A stretch of 64,000 nucleotides of DNA from JAUNBG01 sp964442735 (lineage in GTDB: Bacteria > Planctomycetota > Planctomycetia > Pirellulales > Thermoguttaceae). The translations under genes and the position numbers were made by a program. Each line of letters starts with the position of its first letter. Position 1 is the stretch's first letter. The stretch lies in NCBI GenBank assembly GCA_964442735.1, contig CAYUAP010000003.1, positions 23,278-87,277 of the forward strand. The letters are read 5' to 3'. The notes below the pieces were generated by a model, which saw nothing but the letters and a program-made list of their open reading frames with translations, was not told the origin of the DNA and did no database searches. This document shows positions 29,045 through 37,681 of the stretch, piece by piece.

Positions 29045-29644
29045 TCAAAAAAAACTTGATTTCCTTTCATTGACATTAATGACTTCCGATGGGTTTTCCA
29101 AATGTTTTGCTATGATTTTTTCCATCCAAACCATACTGTACCACCTGTTGAATTTATATCCACAATGATAAAATTTTCCAATCATGGTATACCCAAGATG
29201 TTCGTGAAATAAAACACTGTTTCGGGTTAAATATTCATCTTCTATCTCTGGATATCCTATGCAGGCATATAAATTACATATATTCATTTCAAGCAGTATG
29301 GATTCCAACGCATTATACAGTATTCTACCGATCCCCTGTTTTCTTTTACTCTTTTCTACATAAATCGTAGTTTCGACCGCCCAATTATAGGCGGCTCTAC
29401 CAATAAAACTACCTGCATAGGCGTATCCGGAAATCGTCCCGTCCGATACGGCAACAAGATAGGGATATTTCCACTGAATATTCTTCATGCGGAGTACAAA
29501 CTCTTCAACCGTCGGTACTACATATTCAAATGTAATCGCCGTTTTAAGAACATACGGACTATAAATTTTTAGCAACTCGACCGCATCGTCAGGAGTTGCA
29601 AAACGAACGATATCTTTATTATTATTTTCAGGAGTCACTTTCAT
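29045..29644 (-). CDS. GNAT N-acetyltransferase, phosphinothricin-acetyltransferase-like
   Basis: A 199-residue acetyl-CoA-dependent N-acetyltransferase of the Pat/Bar-like group. Characteristic segments are RFATPDDAVELLKIYSPYV, AITFEYVVPTVEEF, YPYLVAVSDGTISGYAYAG, the acetyl-CoA loop KRKQGIGRILYNALE (R-x-x-G-I/V-G), IGYP, and FHEHLGYTMIGKFYHCGYKFNRW. Natural substrates of this family are often amino acids such as methionine sulfone or sulfoximine, so resistance function should not be assumed. It starts 14 bases after the cytochrome gene on the same strand, suggesting co-transcription. Confidence 0.85.
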   Translation of the reverse strand: MKVTPENNNKDIVRFATPDDAVELLKIYSPYVLKTAITFEYVVPTVEEFVLRMKNIQWKYPYLVAVSDGTISGYAYAGSFIGRAAYNWAVETTIYVEKSKRKQGIGRILYNALESILLEMNICNLYACIGYPEIEDEYLTRNSVLFHEHLGYTMIGKFYHCGYKFNRWYSMVWMEKIIAKHLENPSEVINVNERKSSFF

Positions 29645-29658
29645 TTTACAATAACAAA

Positions 29659-30459
29659 TCAGTCTGGATGTTTCTCGTCGATATCATCATGACAGGCATT
29701 GCAATTCATACGGGTGGAGACATCCTTTTGTTTCCCTTTTGGCGCATGACAATCAATACACTTTTTTGTCGAATCGATCACTCCGGTAAAGGCACAAGCC
29801 GGATCGGCGGTGTATCGATTAAGCAGCAGTATGGCATATGCAACCAAGTCGGCAGTTAAACGACGGCAACGTTCTTTTCGACGTGGCGAAGAGACTTCCG
29901 AATCGGCTTCATGACACCATCGAGCACTGGAAAGGTGGCATAAAACGGAATCAGCCACCGTTTTTTCAAGATCTTTAAAATGATTTTCTTTCGGAATGTA
30001 GACAGGTAGTGGTTCTGTCTCGTAATATCGATAAAGTTCATCAATAATATTTCCGCCTTTACTGAAGTCGGAAACAAATAGAGAAATAGCGGCGGCAGAA
30101 CCATTGAGTACACCACAAAGAGAACCATAGTCGTAAACACCACCTTTTCCATACTTCATCATCTGAAAGGGAAAGGCAAGATAGGGTTGGGCCGCTTGTA
30201 AATCGGTTTGTGCTATTTTTTCACCCACTGATTCCACAATGGCACGAAATGAAGCATACATACAACTACCTTCTGGATAAAGCTGATATGCTTTTTCGGC
30301 AACCTGTTTCGGATCAAGTGGTACATATTTCCAGGAAATAACCGGAGGAGCCACATTCCCACTACCAGAAACCTTGTTTCCCATTAAAATAAATGGTGTT
30401 GACAATAACGCAGCAACACCACTTTTGATTATAGTTCTTCGTCTGTTTCTATCAACCAT
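29659..30459 (-). CDS. Tat-exported split-Soret-like diheme cytochrome c
   Basis: A 266-residue exported redox protein. The N-terminus NRRRTIIKSGVAALLSTPFILMG is a twin-arginine signal. The middle (about residues 50-190) matches the split-Soret / C_GCAxxG_C_C family: YPEGSCMYASFRAIV, AFPFQMMKYGKGGVYDYGSLCGVLNGSAAAI. The C-terminus carries two CxxCH heme-binding motifs, CIDCHA and CNACHD, 15 to 20 residues apart. Split-Soret cytochromes are known from anaerobes such as Desulfovibrio, with an unsettled role in electron transfer or reduction. Combining a Tat signal with c-type hemes (which need Sec-dependent maturation) is unusual. The ribosome site gagg is 7 bases from ATG. Confidence 0.8.
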   Translation of the reverse strand: MVDRNRRRTIIKSGVAALLSTPFILMGNKVSGSGNVAPPVISWKYVPLDPKQVAEKAYQLYPEGSCMYASFRAIVESVGEKIAQTDLQAAQPYLAFPFQMMKYGKGGVYDYGSLCGVLNGSAAAISLFVSDFSKGGNIIDELYRYYETEPLPVYIPKENHFKDLEKTVADSVLCHLSSARWCHEADSEVSSPRRKERCRRLTADLVAYAILLLNRYTADPACAFTGVIDSTKKCIDCHAPKGKQKDVSTRMNCNACHDDIDEKHPD

Positions 30460-31008
30460 TTTAAAACCTCAAATAATTACCATTCTAACAAACATTATTA
30501 AAAAATACCATTACGATATTTACAGAAAAATATATTTATTAATCAAGATCATTCAACGCAAATAACGATTCAATTAAAATATTAATTTTGGCACAATCTT
30601 TAAATTCGTCAACCCATTGTATGGGAATATCTTCATAACAATACCAGACTCCGGTATTTCTAAATCAGTAACCATTCACGAACGATTTTGGAACCACGGA
30701 TATCACGGATAAACACAGATAGTCTGCCGGAAAATATAATATTTTACAAAAACAAGCTAAACATTTTAACTATTATAATAAATAATTTTATCATAAATAA
30801 TTTGTTTATCAAAAAACTATCCGTGAACGGTTACCTAAATCGCAACATCCAAAAAAGAAGTATTCTAAAAAGAAAAAAATAATATTTTTATTGGTGAAAC
30901 ACAAAAATAAAAAACAGTACTAAAACCAATCGGAATAAAAGTTTCACCTCATATTACAAAAAATATTATTTTTCAGTAGACGATCTGCATTCATCGATAA
31001 TTACAATT
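30460..31008. other. Intergenic region with a repeat copy
   Basis: A/T-rich, 549 bases, between two minus-strand units. It contains the inverted copy of the dispersed palindromic repeat (30668-30834). No gene, RNA or clear promoter was recognised in the rest. Confidence 0.5.
30668..30834 (-). repeat. Dispersed palindromic repeat, copy 2 (inverted)
   Basis: A 167-bp copy in the opposite orientation to those at 20829 and 37311. It begins gtaaccattcacgaacg and ends ccgtgaacggttac, with the internal accacggatatcacggataa that pairs imperfectly with the other end. Confidence 0.8.
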
Positions 31009-31689
31009 TTAAGGTGATGGAAGCATGGACCGAATCCATTGAGTAAATCCGGAAGGATTACGTGTTTGAATAAGTACTATTCCCGGCCCCTTAAAACGAC
31101 AAACAAGACATTCTCCGGACATTACACTTGAGATCCATCCATTAGAAGCCTTTTCTATTGTATATTGCATGTAATCAGGCCAGGCAACCAAGTGACCATT
31201 ATCGATAATAACCTCTTCTCCATCAGCTAAATTAATGGCATGAATTGAACCATAACTACTAATAAAAGCGGTCCCCTGCCCTTTTATTTTCAAAACAAAA
31301 AAACCTTCCTTGGAAAAAAATCCATTCATGAGATTTTGCATTTTCGTTTCGACCTCAATTCCCATAGTTGAGGCCAAATAGCCATTTTTCTGGACAAGAA
31401 GTCCATAACTACCATCAAGATTGACATCAATAATATCACCGGGCGTGGCATGAGCAAAAAGAACCGTTCCCGGCCCTCGATTGGCAACAATATTTTGACA
31501 AAAAAAGCTCTCTCCCCCCAAAAATTTTTTAGCTAATCCACCAAGGAAACTACCATTTATTGCACCACTAATATCAAGCGTTGCCGACATGGAAATCATG
31601 GCATCCGATTCAGCTTTAATAGATTCGTTTTGTTCCAAATCACATTTAACAATGGGATAGGCCCCGGGATACAATATTTCGTATTTCAT
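31009..31689 (-). CDS. AIM24/TIGR00266-family protein
   Basis: A 226-residue protein of the AIM24 family (TIGR00266), a beta-helix-like trimeric fold of unknown biochemical role that often co-occurs with TerD stress proteins. Typical features are YPIVKCDLEQNESIKAESDAMISMS near the start, GGESFFCQNIVANRGPGTVLFA, the gly-rich FFSKEGFFVLKIKGQGTAFISSYGSIH, and the closing GPGIVLIQTRNPSGF. No signal peptide or membrane helix. It begins 31 bases after the upstream TerD gene and is probably the last gene of a three-gene stress operon. Confidence 0.88.
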   Translation of the reverse strand: MKYEILYPGAYPIVKCDLEQNESIKAESDAMISMSATLDISGAINGSFLGGLAKKFLGGESFFCQNIVANRGPGTVLFAHATPGDIIDVNLDGSYGLLVQKNGYLASTMGIEVETKMQNLMNGFFSKEGFFVLKIKGQGTAFISSYGSIHAINLADGEEVIIDNGHLVAWPDYMQYTIEKASNGWISSVMSGECLVCRFKGPGIVLIQTRNPSGFTQWIRSMLPSP

Positions 31690-31720
31690 TTTTTATCCTG
31701 CATCTTTTACCCATGATTTT

Positions 31721-32317
31721 CTATTTTCGTCCGGCAGCCCAACGAAGTCCCCAGCCAAAAGCACGGTCCATGTCTTCATGTCCATCAAAAAATCTGACTT
31801 TCTTTTCAACACTAAAGGTCTCGTCACGGATATTTTCAAGCAATGCAATAGCACATGTTCGCTTTGATGTATCATATTCATCCATCCGTACAATAAGGTC
31901 CTGACTTCCCGGACACTTAATAGTAATAACACCATCGGCTTGTTTCCAGTTTGTAGCTCCTTCATAAATAAAAGTATAAATCAACAGTCTTTGTATATTT
32001 GAGATCATCCCTCCATTTACACGAAGATTTTCACCTTCGGTTGATTCTCCAGTACGGTCATCACCATCCAGTGCAACAAAAGGAGGATTGTTAAGACTAC
32101 CAAATACATTTCCCAATGCCTGAACACACCCTTTTGCACCATCGCGTAACTCAAATAGACAACCTAAATCCAAATCAATCGGTTTAGTTGCGAAAACCCC
32201 CATTAAACCTTTCTTTTTCGGAGGTTGACTCCAGTTCAAATTAATTAATATTTCACCTAGTGAAGTTCCCTTTTTCTCAAGATTGACTTTCTCGCCTTTT
32301 TTTAATTCAACAGTCAT
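31721..32317 (-). CDS. TerD-family protein (divergent)
   Basis: A 198-residue member of the TerD family, whose calcium-binding beta-sandwich proteins are linked to tellurite, phage and chemical stress. It opens MTVELKKGEKVNLEKKG and keeps ILINLNW, DLDLGCLFEL and RVNGGMISNIQRLLIYTFIYEG. The usual DxDxxAF / GDNLTGEGDGDDE acidic calcium loop is altered (DLDLGCLFELRDG, then GDDRTGESTEGENLRV), so metal binding may differ from the neighbouring paralogue. Start ATG 32315-32317 follows taggag; an upstream in-frame codon at 32335 is rejected. Lies about 315 bases downstream of the paralogue, partly occupied by a 19-bp duplication. Confidence 0.85.
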   Translation of the reverse strand: MTVELKKGEKVNLEKKGTSLGEILINLNWSQPPKKKGLMGVFATKPIDLDLGCLFELRDGAKGCVQALGNVFGSLNNPPFVALDGDDRTGESTEGENLRVNGGMISNIQRLLIYTFIYEGATNWKQADGVITIKCPGSQDLIVRMDEYDTSKRTCAIALLENIRDETFSVEKKVRFFDGHEDMDRAFGWGLRWAAGRK

Positions 32318-32631
32318 AACATCTCCTATTATCATACAACAAACAAGATATCATTTTATACAAAATACAAATAAACTTAATTTCTTAAAAGTCCCCTGAA
32401 CAAAATAAATTTCAGGGATATAACTTTCATTTTAAATAGTAGTTGAGTCTGTTTTAAGGAAATACGAAAAGAAAAGAACTTTTTTCCCGAATAAAAATTA
32501 TATTCTACATTTTTTCGGGCTTCAAGTTCAACGGAAAAAAACAATTATTTCTTTTCCTCTTCTATTTGTATTTTCCTCTTCTATTTGTAACCTCAAAACT
32601 ATCTGTTTTCAATGTTACACCAGTTTCCAAA
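32318..32631. other. Spacer between TerD genes with 19-bp duplication
   Basis: A non-coding spacer. It contains an exact tandem duplication of ttttcctcttctatttgta (32552-32570 and 32571-32589). No terminator or second promoter was confidently recognised. Confidence 0.6.
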
Positions 32632-33210
32632 TCAAACATTTACACCAAAGTTTAGACAAAGAGCTTTTAAACCACCACCAAAACCACTACCAATCGCATT
32701 GAATTTCCATTCGCCGTTGTGACGGTAAAGTTCACCGACCACAACTGCCGTTTCTACAGAAAAGTCTTCGCCTAAATCAAAACGAATTAACTCGGCATTA
32801 TTGGTTTCATCAAAAATATGGATATAGGCATTACTGACTTGACCGAAATTCTGTTTACGACTTTCAGCATCGTAAATGGTGACGGTAAAATCGACTTTTT
32901 CAATGTTCGCGGGAATGGCAGCCAGATTTACCTTAATTTGTTCATCGTCACCATCACCTTCTCCCGTCAAATTATCCCCCAAGTGCTCAATACTACCGGA
33001 AGAATGTTTTAGGTTTCCATAAAAAATAAAATCCTTGTCATTGGTGACTTTACCATTTCCACCAAGTAGAAAAGCTGCTGCGTCAAGGTCAAAATCAGCC
33101 CCACCATCATACTTGTTCGTATCCCACCCCAGTCCAATTATAATTTTGTTGAGGCCTGCATTACCCTTGGTTAAATCAACTTTTTGACCTTTACTTAAAC
33201 TGACTGCCAT
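32632..33210 (-). CDS. TerD-family calcium-binding stress protein
   Basis: A canonical 192-residue TerD/TerE-type protein. MAVSLSKGQKVDLTK is the family start, DFDLDAAAFLL and HLGDNLTGEGDGDDEQIKV carry the acidic residues that bind calcium, and VDFTVTIYDAESRKQNFGQV and NAELIRFDLGEDFS complete the fold. Cytoplasmic. ATG at 33208-33210 is chosen over an upstream codon at 33240 because homology starts there and aggtg precedes it. It is the first gene of the TerD-TerD-AIM24 set. No TerC membrane protein or other ter gene is present in the window. Confidence 0.92.
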   Translation of the reverse strand: MAVSLSKGQKVDLTKGNAGLNKIIIGLGWDTNKYDGGADFDLDAAAFLLGGNGKVTNDKDFIFYGNLKHSSGSIEHLGDNLTGEGDGDDEQIKVNLAAIPANIEKVDFTVTIYDAESRKQNFGQVSNAYIHIFDETNNAELIRFDLGEDFSVETAVVVGELYRHNGEWKFNAIGSGFGGGLKALCLNFGVNV

Positions 33211-33485
33211 GTTTTCACCTCTTGTTGTTTTTATTATCAATTACATATCTATTCAATATTTCCGTCTTTCAACGGATTACACCAAACAAAATAAAATATT
33301 CATTATATAGTTTAATTCAAATTTAAGAAAAGTCAAGAAATTTTAAGAAAAAAACAAATATATTTTGAAAATATTCGTAAAGGTTCTAAAAATGTTCAAA
33401 AACGAGCCTGTCAGTCGTATTTATTTAAGGTCACATGGTTTTTGCACCGACTAACAGGTGGCTTTTTGAAAATAAAATCAAACAA

Positions 33486-33610
33486 GTTATACTGTACGAT
33501 TTTATAAATGCGGCATTTCCTGGGAACACGGACGTCTCGTCCGTATTCTCCAAAACAGGTGTCTCGCCTGTTTGGAAAAATAGACTTTTATAACGACTTT
33601 GAGTATATTC
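33486..33610 (+). repeat. GGAAC/CAGGC hairpin repeat, copy R1
   Basis: About 125 bp containing two adjacent hairpins: acggacg-tct-cgtccgt and aaacagg-tgtctcg-cctgttt, flanked by ttatactgtacgat and ttttataacgactttgagta. A near-identical inverted copy is at 37546-37668. Flanks are conserved beyond the hairpins, which shows the unit is about 125 bp and not just a chance stem. Confidence 0.8.
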
Positions 33611-34045
33611 AACCGCATAAAATACTATGTTAGAATTCTTTAAATGAATTTCGAATCAACAAATATCAGCCTGTCTTAAAGAGATCGTTTGAACCCACTC
33701 CGAAACAGTGTGACAAATAAAGAATAGTATGATCGATAACGAATTTTTTATATTATCTATAACTAACATTAACATCAAGCCATGAATGATTGTACAATTG
33801 GAGATCGGGATACCCTGAACTGTCACCAATATTGAATTGTTAATTTTCTGTCTTCCACCACCCTTTCATGGAAGATAATCGTATTCATTCAGGCTATGAC
33901 TTTTGGTACGTTTAATAATATTTTGATGATTGTACCTGCTTCCCTATATTTGTGATATTCTATCGCTTAAAAGCAATCATTTAGAGTAATATGTAATTTA
34001 TAAAAAAGAAAATGACCGGAATGTGTACCTTCCATCTACCTCCTT

Positions 34046-34070
34046 AAAAACAGGCGAATACGCCTGTTTT
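34046..34070 (-). terminator. Probable terminator of gcvPA-gcvPB
   Basis: A 10-bp perfect stem (aaaacaggcg / cgcctgtttt, 34047-34070) with a 4-base loop. Read on the minus strand it ends in five Ts and lies 75 bases past the gcvPB stop. It resembles the second hairpin of the R1/R2 repeat family, so it may be a repeat fragment serving as a terminator. Confidence 0.5.
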
Positions 34071-34144
34071 GGATCATTGAATAAATCGGAAGATTTAAAG
34101 TTTATAAACCAGATAGGGATTCCCCGAGATATTCCGATCGAATT

Positions 34145-35599
34145 CTATTCGTTATCTTCCTTGTATTTCAGAACAGGATACCTGGCGGCCCGAGTTTCGT
34201 CTACGCGTTTGATAACGGTTGTATGCGGAGCTTCTTTAACCAGGTCGGGCTGTTCCCGACATTCTTTTGCAATCTGTTTCATTGCCGCAATAAATGCATC
34301 AAGCCGTTCCTTCGATTCCGTTTCCGTAGGCTCAAACATCATGGCTTCATGAACAATCAACGGGAAATAGATCGTCGGCGGATGATAACCGAAGTCCATG
34401 AGGCGTTTGGCTATATCCAATGTTCGAATACCATATGGTTCCTGTTTTTTATTCGTTGCAACAAATTCGTGTTTACAGATGCCGTCAAATGGAATATCAT
34501 AGTCGTCTGCAAGATGATATTTGAGATAATTAGCCGCCAGAACCGCATGTTGACAAGCTTCCTTAATACCTTGACATCCGATACTTTTTATATAGGTATA
34601 TGCCTTGACACAAACACCAAAATTACCGAAAAAAGTTTTTACTTTTCCAATCGACTGCGGACGGTCATAATCAAGATCATAAAAACCTTCTTCATTTTTA
34701 ACGATACGCGGCACAGGTAAAAACGGCTTTAATGGTCGTTTAACTCCGACAGCCCCCGCCCCTGGTCCACCACCACCATGTGGAGTCGCAAATGTTTTAT
34801 GTAAATTGTAATGAACAATATCAAACCCCATATCGCCCGGACGTGCCATTCCCATAATGGCATTCAAATTGGCCCCATCGTAATACAGTAACCCACCAGA
34901 CTGATGAACCATGTCGGCAATTTCGAGAATATCGGTCTCAAAAAGTCCCAATGTATTCGGATTCGTCAGCATGAGACCCGCCACCTCGTCATTCAGCTTC
35001 AAGGCCAGATCGTCCAGACAGACTCGTCCCTGATCGTTCGATTTGACTTCCCGAACTTTAAATCCGACAGCCGCCGCAGATGCCGGATTCGTTCCATGTG
35101 CCGAGTCTGGAACTAAAATAACGTTTCGTTTCTCGTCCTGACGACTTTTATGCCAGGCTCGAATGATCATAAGACCGGTTAATTCGCCATGCGCTCCCGC
35201 TGCAGGCTGAAGCGTAAATTTGTGCATTCCGCCAAATTCCGCTAGCATTAACTGAAGTTCGTATAATAATTCCAAAGCCCCTTGAACAGACCATGTCTTC
35301 TGATACGGATGTATATTAGCGAAACCAGGAAGCATTGCCGCCCATTCATCGATCTTCGGATTGTATTTCATGGTACAGGAACCAAGGGGATACATTCCGT
35401 CATCAACCCCAAACGCACGATGGGACAACTCCGTAAAATGCCGAACAGCTTCGACTTCACTCAACTCGGGAATCCCCAGGTCGGCACCGCGCCAGTGTTC
35501 TTCCGGAATGGTCTCCTGAAGATCAATGGCAGGAAGATCCTGAAGTGGAAAACGAAAATAGTTACTTCCCTTGACATTTTTTTCAAATAACAGTTTCAT
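34145..35599 (-). CDS. gcvPB: Glycine dehydrogenase (decarboxylating) subunit 2
   Basis: The PLP-binding half of the P-protein of the glycine cleavage system, which decarboxylates glycine and passes aminomethyl to GcvH lipoate. The 484-residue protein has GADLGIPELSEVEAVRHFTELS, PLGSCTMKYNPK, QPAAGAHGELTGLMIIRAWH, PDSAHGTNPASAAAVGF, and the Schiff-base Lys in NLHKTFATPHGGGGPGAG. The two-subunit form (GcvPA + GcvPB) rather than fused GcvP is typical of Firmicutes, many anaerobes and planctomycetes. Its ATG overlaps the gcvPA stop by one base, indicating translational coupling. No gcvH or lpd is in the window. Confidence 0.96.
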   Translation of the reverse strand: MKLLFEKNVKGSNYFRFPLQDLPAIDLQETIPEEHWRGADLGIPELSEVEAVRHFTELSHRAFGVDDGMYPLGSCTMKYNPKIDEWAAMLPGFANIHPYQKTWSVQGALELLYELQLMLAEFGGMHKFTLQPAAGAHGELTGLMIIRAWHKSRQDEKRNVILVPDSAHGTNPASAAAVGFKVREVKSNDQGRVCLDDLALKLNDEVAGLMLTNPNTLGLFETDILEIADMVHQSGGLLYYDGANLNAIMGMARPGDMGFDIVHYNLHKTFATPHGGGGPGAGAVGVKRPLKPFLPVPRIVKNEEGFYDLDYDRPQSIGKVKTFFGNFGVCVKAYTYIKSIGCQGIKEACQHAVLAANYLKYHLADDYDIPFDGICKHEFVATNKKQEPYGIRTLDIAKRLMDFGYHPPTIYFPLIVHEAMMFEPTETESKERLDAFIAAMKQIAKECREQPDLVKEAPHTTVIKRVDETRAARYPVLKYKEDNE

Positions 35600-36957
35600 T
35601 ACAGTTCTTCTCCTCCCTGTGGACTTCTTTCTTCGTCCGAACCAAAACAGTATTCTTTCATTAAAGCTACGAGTTCATCCACCTCTTCCCGACGTCGTTT
35701 TTCAGTAAAGGCGAGAAGTAGTGCACCATTGAGTTCGTATCCACCTATAATGCCACCATCAAGAAGATAATCGTTCAAACCAGCCGGATCAGGAACATTA
35801 ACCGCGAATTCCCGAAAAAATGGTGCCGAAAAAGGAAATGTAAATCCGGCTTTCTGTAATTCGGTATGGGCATAACGCGCAATATGATGCGAACAGTAGG
35901 CCGCCTGCTTCAAACCGGAAGGACCGACGAATGTCAAATACATACAGGCTGCTAACGCACAAAGCGCCTCGTTGGAACATATATTGGAATTTGCCTTTTC
36001 TCGACGAATATGCTGTTCACGTGCCTGTAATGTCAGAACAAAGGCACGTTTTCCATCAGAATCAACCGTTTGACCAATCAACCGGCCCGGAATTTTTCGA
36101 AGAAGATTCTCCTTAACCGCCATAAAACCGAGATGAGGCCCTCCAAAAGACATGGGATTCCCCAGAGTTTGACCGTCACCAACTACAATATCGGCCCCCC
36201 AATCTCCCGGTGGTTTTAACATGGCCAACGGTATCGGATCAACCGACATAATAACCAATGCCTTCGTCTGACGTACTAATTCTACTATTTTTCCAACATC
36301 TTCCAAATTACCATAGAAGTTCGGATATTGAATAACAACAGCTCCAGTTTTATCGTCCAAAAGTGTTTCCAGTGTGGCCAGATCGATTAAACCATTCTCT
36401 TCCGGTATGTTTTCTATTACCAATTTATCATTAATATTATAGGTTCGAACAATCTGTGCATATTCTGGATGAAGTGTTGCTGGAAGTAGTATTTTAGAAC
36501 GTTTGGTCGTTTCCGCCGCAATTTGACAAGCCTGGGCCAATGCACTTCCCCCACAATAGAGCGAAGCATTAGCAATATCCATTGCCGTTAAATGACAGAT
36601 TAAGGTCTGATATTCAAATATCGCCTGTAAAATACCTTGACTGATTTCAGGCTGATACGGTGTATAGGTCGAATAAAATTCCGACCTCTGAAGTAAATGT
36701 GTGACCGCCGCCGGAATATAATGGTCATAACAACCGGCACCAAGAAAAACAGGATTTTCATCAGCATTCATATTGTCACGTGCCAATTCCTCCAGTTGTT
36801 CTCGAACGGATATCTCGGACAAACCATTAACCTCTGGCAAAATACAGGTCATACGGATCTCTTCCGGGATGTCGGTAAATAAATCGTCAAGGGAAGAGAG
36901 CCCCATCGATTGAAGCATCTCTTGTACAACAGAATCCGGATTAGGTGTATATCGCAT
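35599..36957 (-). CDS. gcvPA: Glycine dehydrogenase (decarboxylating) subunit 1
   Basis: The partner half of the P-protein, 452 residues, forming the (alpha-beta)2 enzyme with GcvPB. Family landmarks are RYTPNPDSVVQEMLQ at the start, FLGAGCYDHYIPAAV, EFYSTYTPYQPEISQG, the motif SLYCGGSALAQA, and GDGQTLGNPMSFGGPHLGFMA. The ribosome site aaaggga lies 4-6 bases before ATG. A TTGACC-17-TACAAT promoter is about 80-105 bases upstream. No glycine riboswitch was seen in the leader, so control of this pair is probably at the promoter. Confidence 0.95.
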   Translation of the reverse strand: MRYTPNPDSVVQEMLQSMGLSSLDDLFTDIPEEIRMTCILPEVNGLSEISVREQLEELARDNMNADENPVFLGAGCYDHYIPAAVTHLLQRSEFYSTYTPYQPEISQGILQAIFEYQTLICHLTAMDIANASLYCGGSALAQACQIAAETTKRSKILLPATLHPEYAQIVRTYNINDKLVIENIPEENGLIDLATLETLLDDKTGAVVIQYPNFYGNLEDVGKIVELVRQTKALVIMSVDPIPLAMLKPPGDWGADIVVGDGQTLGNPMSFGGPHLGFMAVKENLLRKIPGRLIGQTVDSDGKRAFVLTLQAREQHIRREKANSNICSNEALCALAACMYLTFVGPSGLKQAAYCSHHIARYAHTELQKAGFTFPFSAPFFREFAVNVPDPAGLNDYLLDGGIIGGYELNGALLLAFTEKRRREEVDELVALMKEYCFGSDEERSPQGGEEL

Positions 36958-37035
36958 TTGTTCCCTTTGATTAAGTAAATGTTAAATAATTATTGTCTTT
37001 TGTAAATAAACCCTTTTTCAAGGTTCACTTCCAGA

Positions 37036-37064
37036 ATTGTACCTGATCTGAAATCAAAGGTCAA
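37036..37064 (-). promoter_or_regulatory. Sigma70-type promoter for gcvPA-gcvPB
   Basis: On the minus strand TTGACC (37059-37064) and TACAAT (37036-37041) are 17 bases apart. Immediately upstream, a 14-bp unit tcggtaaattaaat is duplicated (37067-37080 and 37081-37094), so the promoter's upstream flank has been rebuilt by slippage. Confidence 0.6.
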
Positions 37065-37310
37065 TATCGGTAAATTAAATTCGGTAAATTAAATATTGTC
37101 CATCGTTTGTATTTTTTCGGAAAACATCCATCTTTCCCCAAAAAAGGTATTTTAAAGAAAAGATAATGATATTTTTCATACGAAGTTAAGACACGGAAGA
37201 ACCAAAAACATTTGGACCCGTAAAAGTATTTAAAAATATAACCTTGAAAATAGCCGATACAACTTGAATATTCTATAAAAACTTTCCCCCTCTGACTTGT
37301 TTCAGGATAT

Positions 37311-37517
37311 GTAACCGTTCACGGATATAAAGTGAAACCACGGATAACACTGATTTTCACGGATAGTTTTTTGGCAAACAAACTTTTTATGATAAAATTA
37401 TTTATTGGAATAAATAAAAATGTTTCGTTTGTTATTGTTAAATATTGTATTTTACAGCAGACTATCTGTGTTTATCCGTGATATCAGTGGTTCCAAAATC
37501 GTTCGTGAATGGTTATC
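37311..37517 (+). repeat. Dispersed palindromic repeat, copy 3
   Basis: The longest copy (207 bp). It starts gtaaccgttcacggatataa, identical to the copy at the window end, and ends cgttcgtgaatggttatc. The ends form an imperfect 55-bp inverted repeat with accacggataacactgattt opposite a matching run in the right arm. The extra length compared with copy 1 lies in the A/T-rich centre. Confidence 0.82.
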
Positions 37518-37545
37518 AGGATATAAAATGAGATTAAATAAAAAT

Positions 37546-37668
37546 ATACTCAAGGTCGTTATAAAAGTCTATTTTTCCAAACAGGCGAGATGCCTGTTTT
37601 GGAGAATATGGACGAGACATCCGCACTTCCAGGAAATGCCGAATTTATAACGTCGTACAGTATAATAC
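37546..37668 (-). repeat. GGAAC/CAGGC hairpin repeat, copy R2 (inverted)
   Basis: Reverse-complement copy of 33486-33610 with roughly 90% identity by eye. In the second hairpin the stem is extended (aaacaggc / gcctgttt). It ends 13 bases before the ruvC stop codon and could also act as a transcript end for the argJ-gcvT-ruvC unit. Confidence 0.8.
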
Positions 37669-37681
37669 CTTTTTTCAGATA

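Larger units (their letters stand above)
33211..34144. other. Long intergenic region with repeats
   Basis: A 934-base stretch without a convincing gene. It holds an 11-bp imperfect inverted repeat (33407-33417 and 33448-33458) followed by ggcttttt, a copy of the GGAAC/CAGGC hairpin repeat (33486-33610), and near its right end the hairpin that probably terminates the gcvPA-gcvPB transcript. The remainder shows nothing recognisable. Confidence 0.5.
36958..37681. other. Intergenic region gcvPA / ruvC with two repeat elements
   Basis: A 724-base region holding the gcvPA promoter, one copy of the dispersed palindromic repeat (37311-37517) and the inverted copy of the GGAAC/CAGGC hairpin repeat (37546-37668), only about 30 bases apart. 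No gene was recognised. Confidence 0.6.

Noticed and set aside
29045..29644. Herbicide-resistance acetyltransferase
   Set aside because: Only general Pat/Bar-family similarity is visible; the natural substrate cannot be inferred, so it is annotated as a GNAT enzyme.
36958..37040. Glycine riboswitch before gcvPA
   Set aside because: No tandem aptamer or conserved glycine-switch core was found in the leader.
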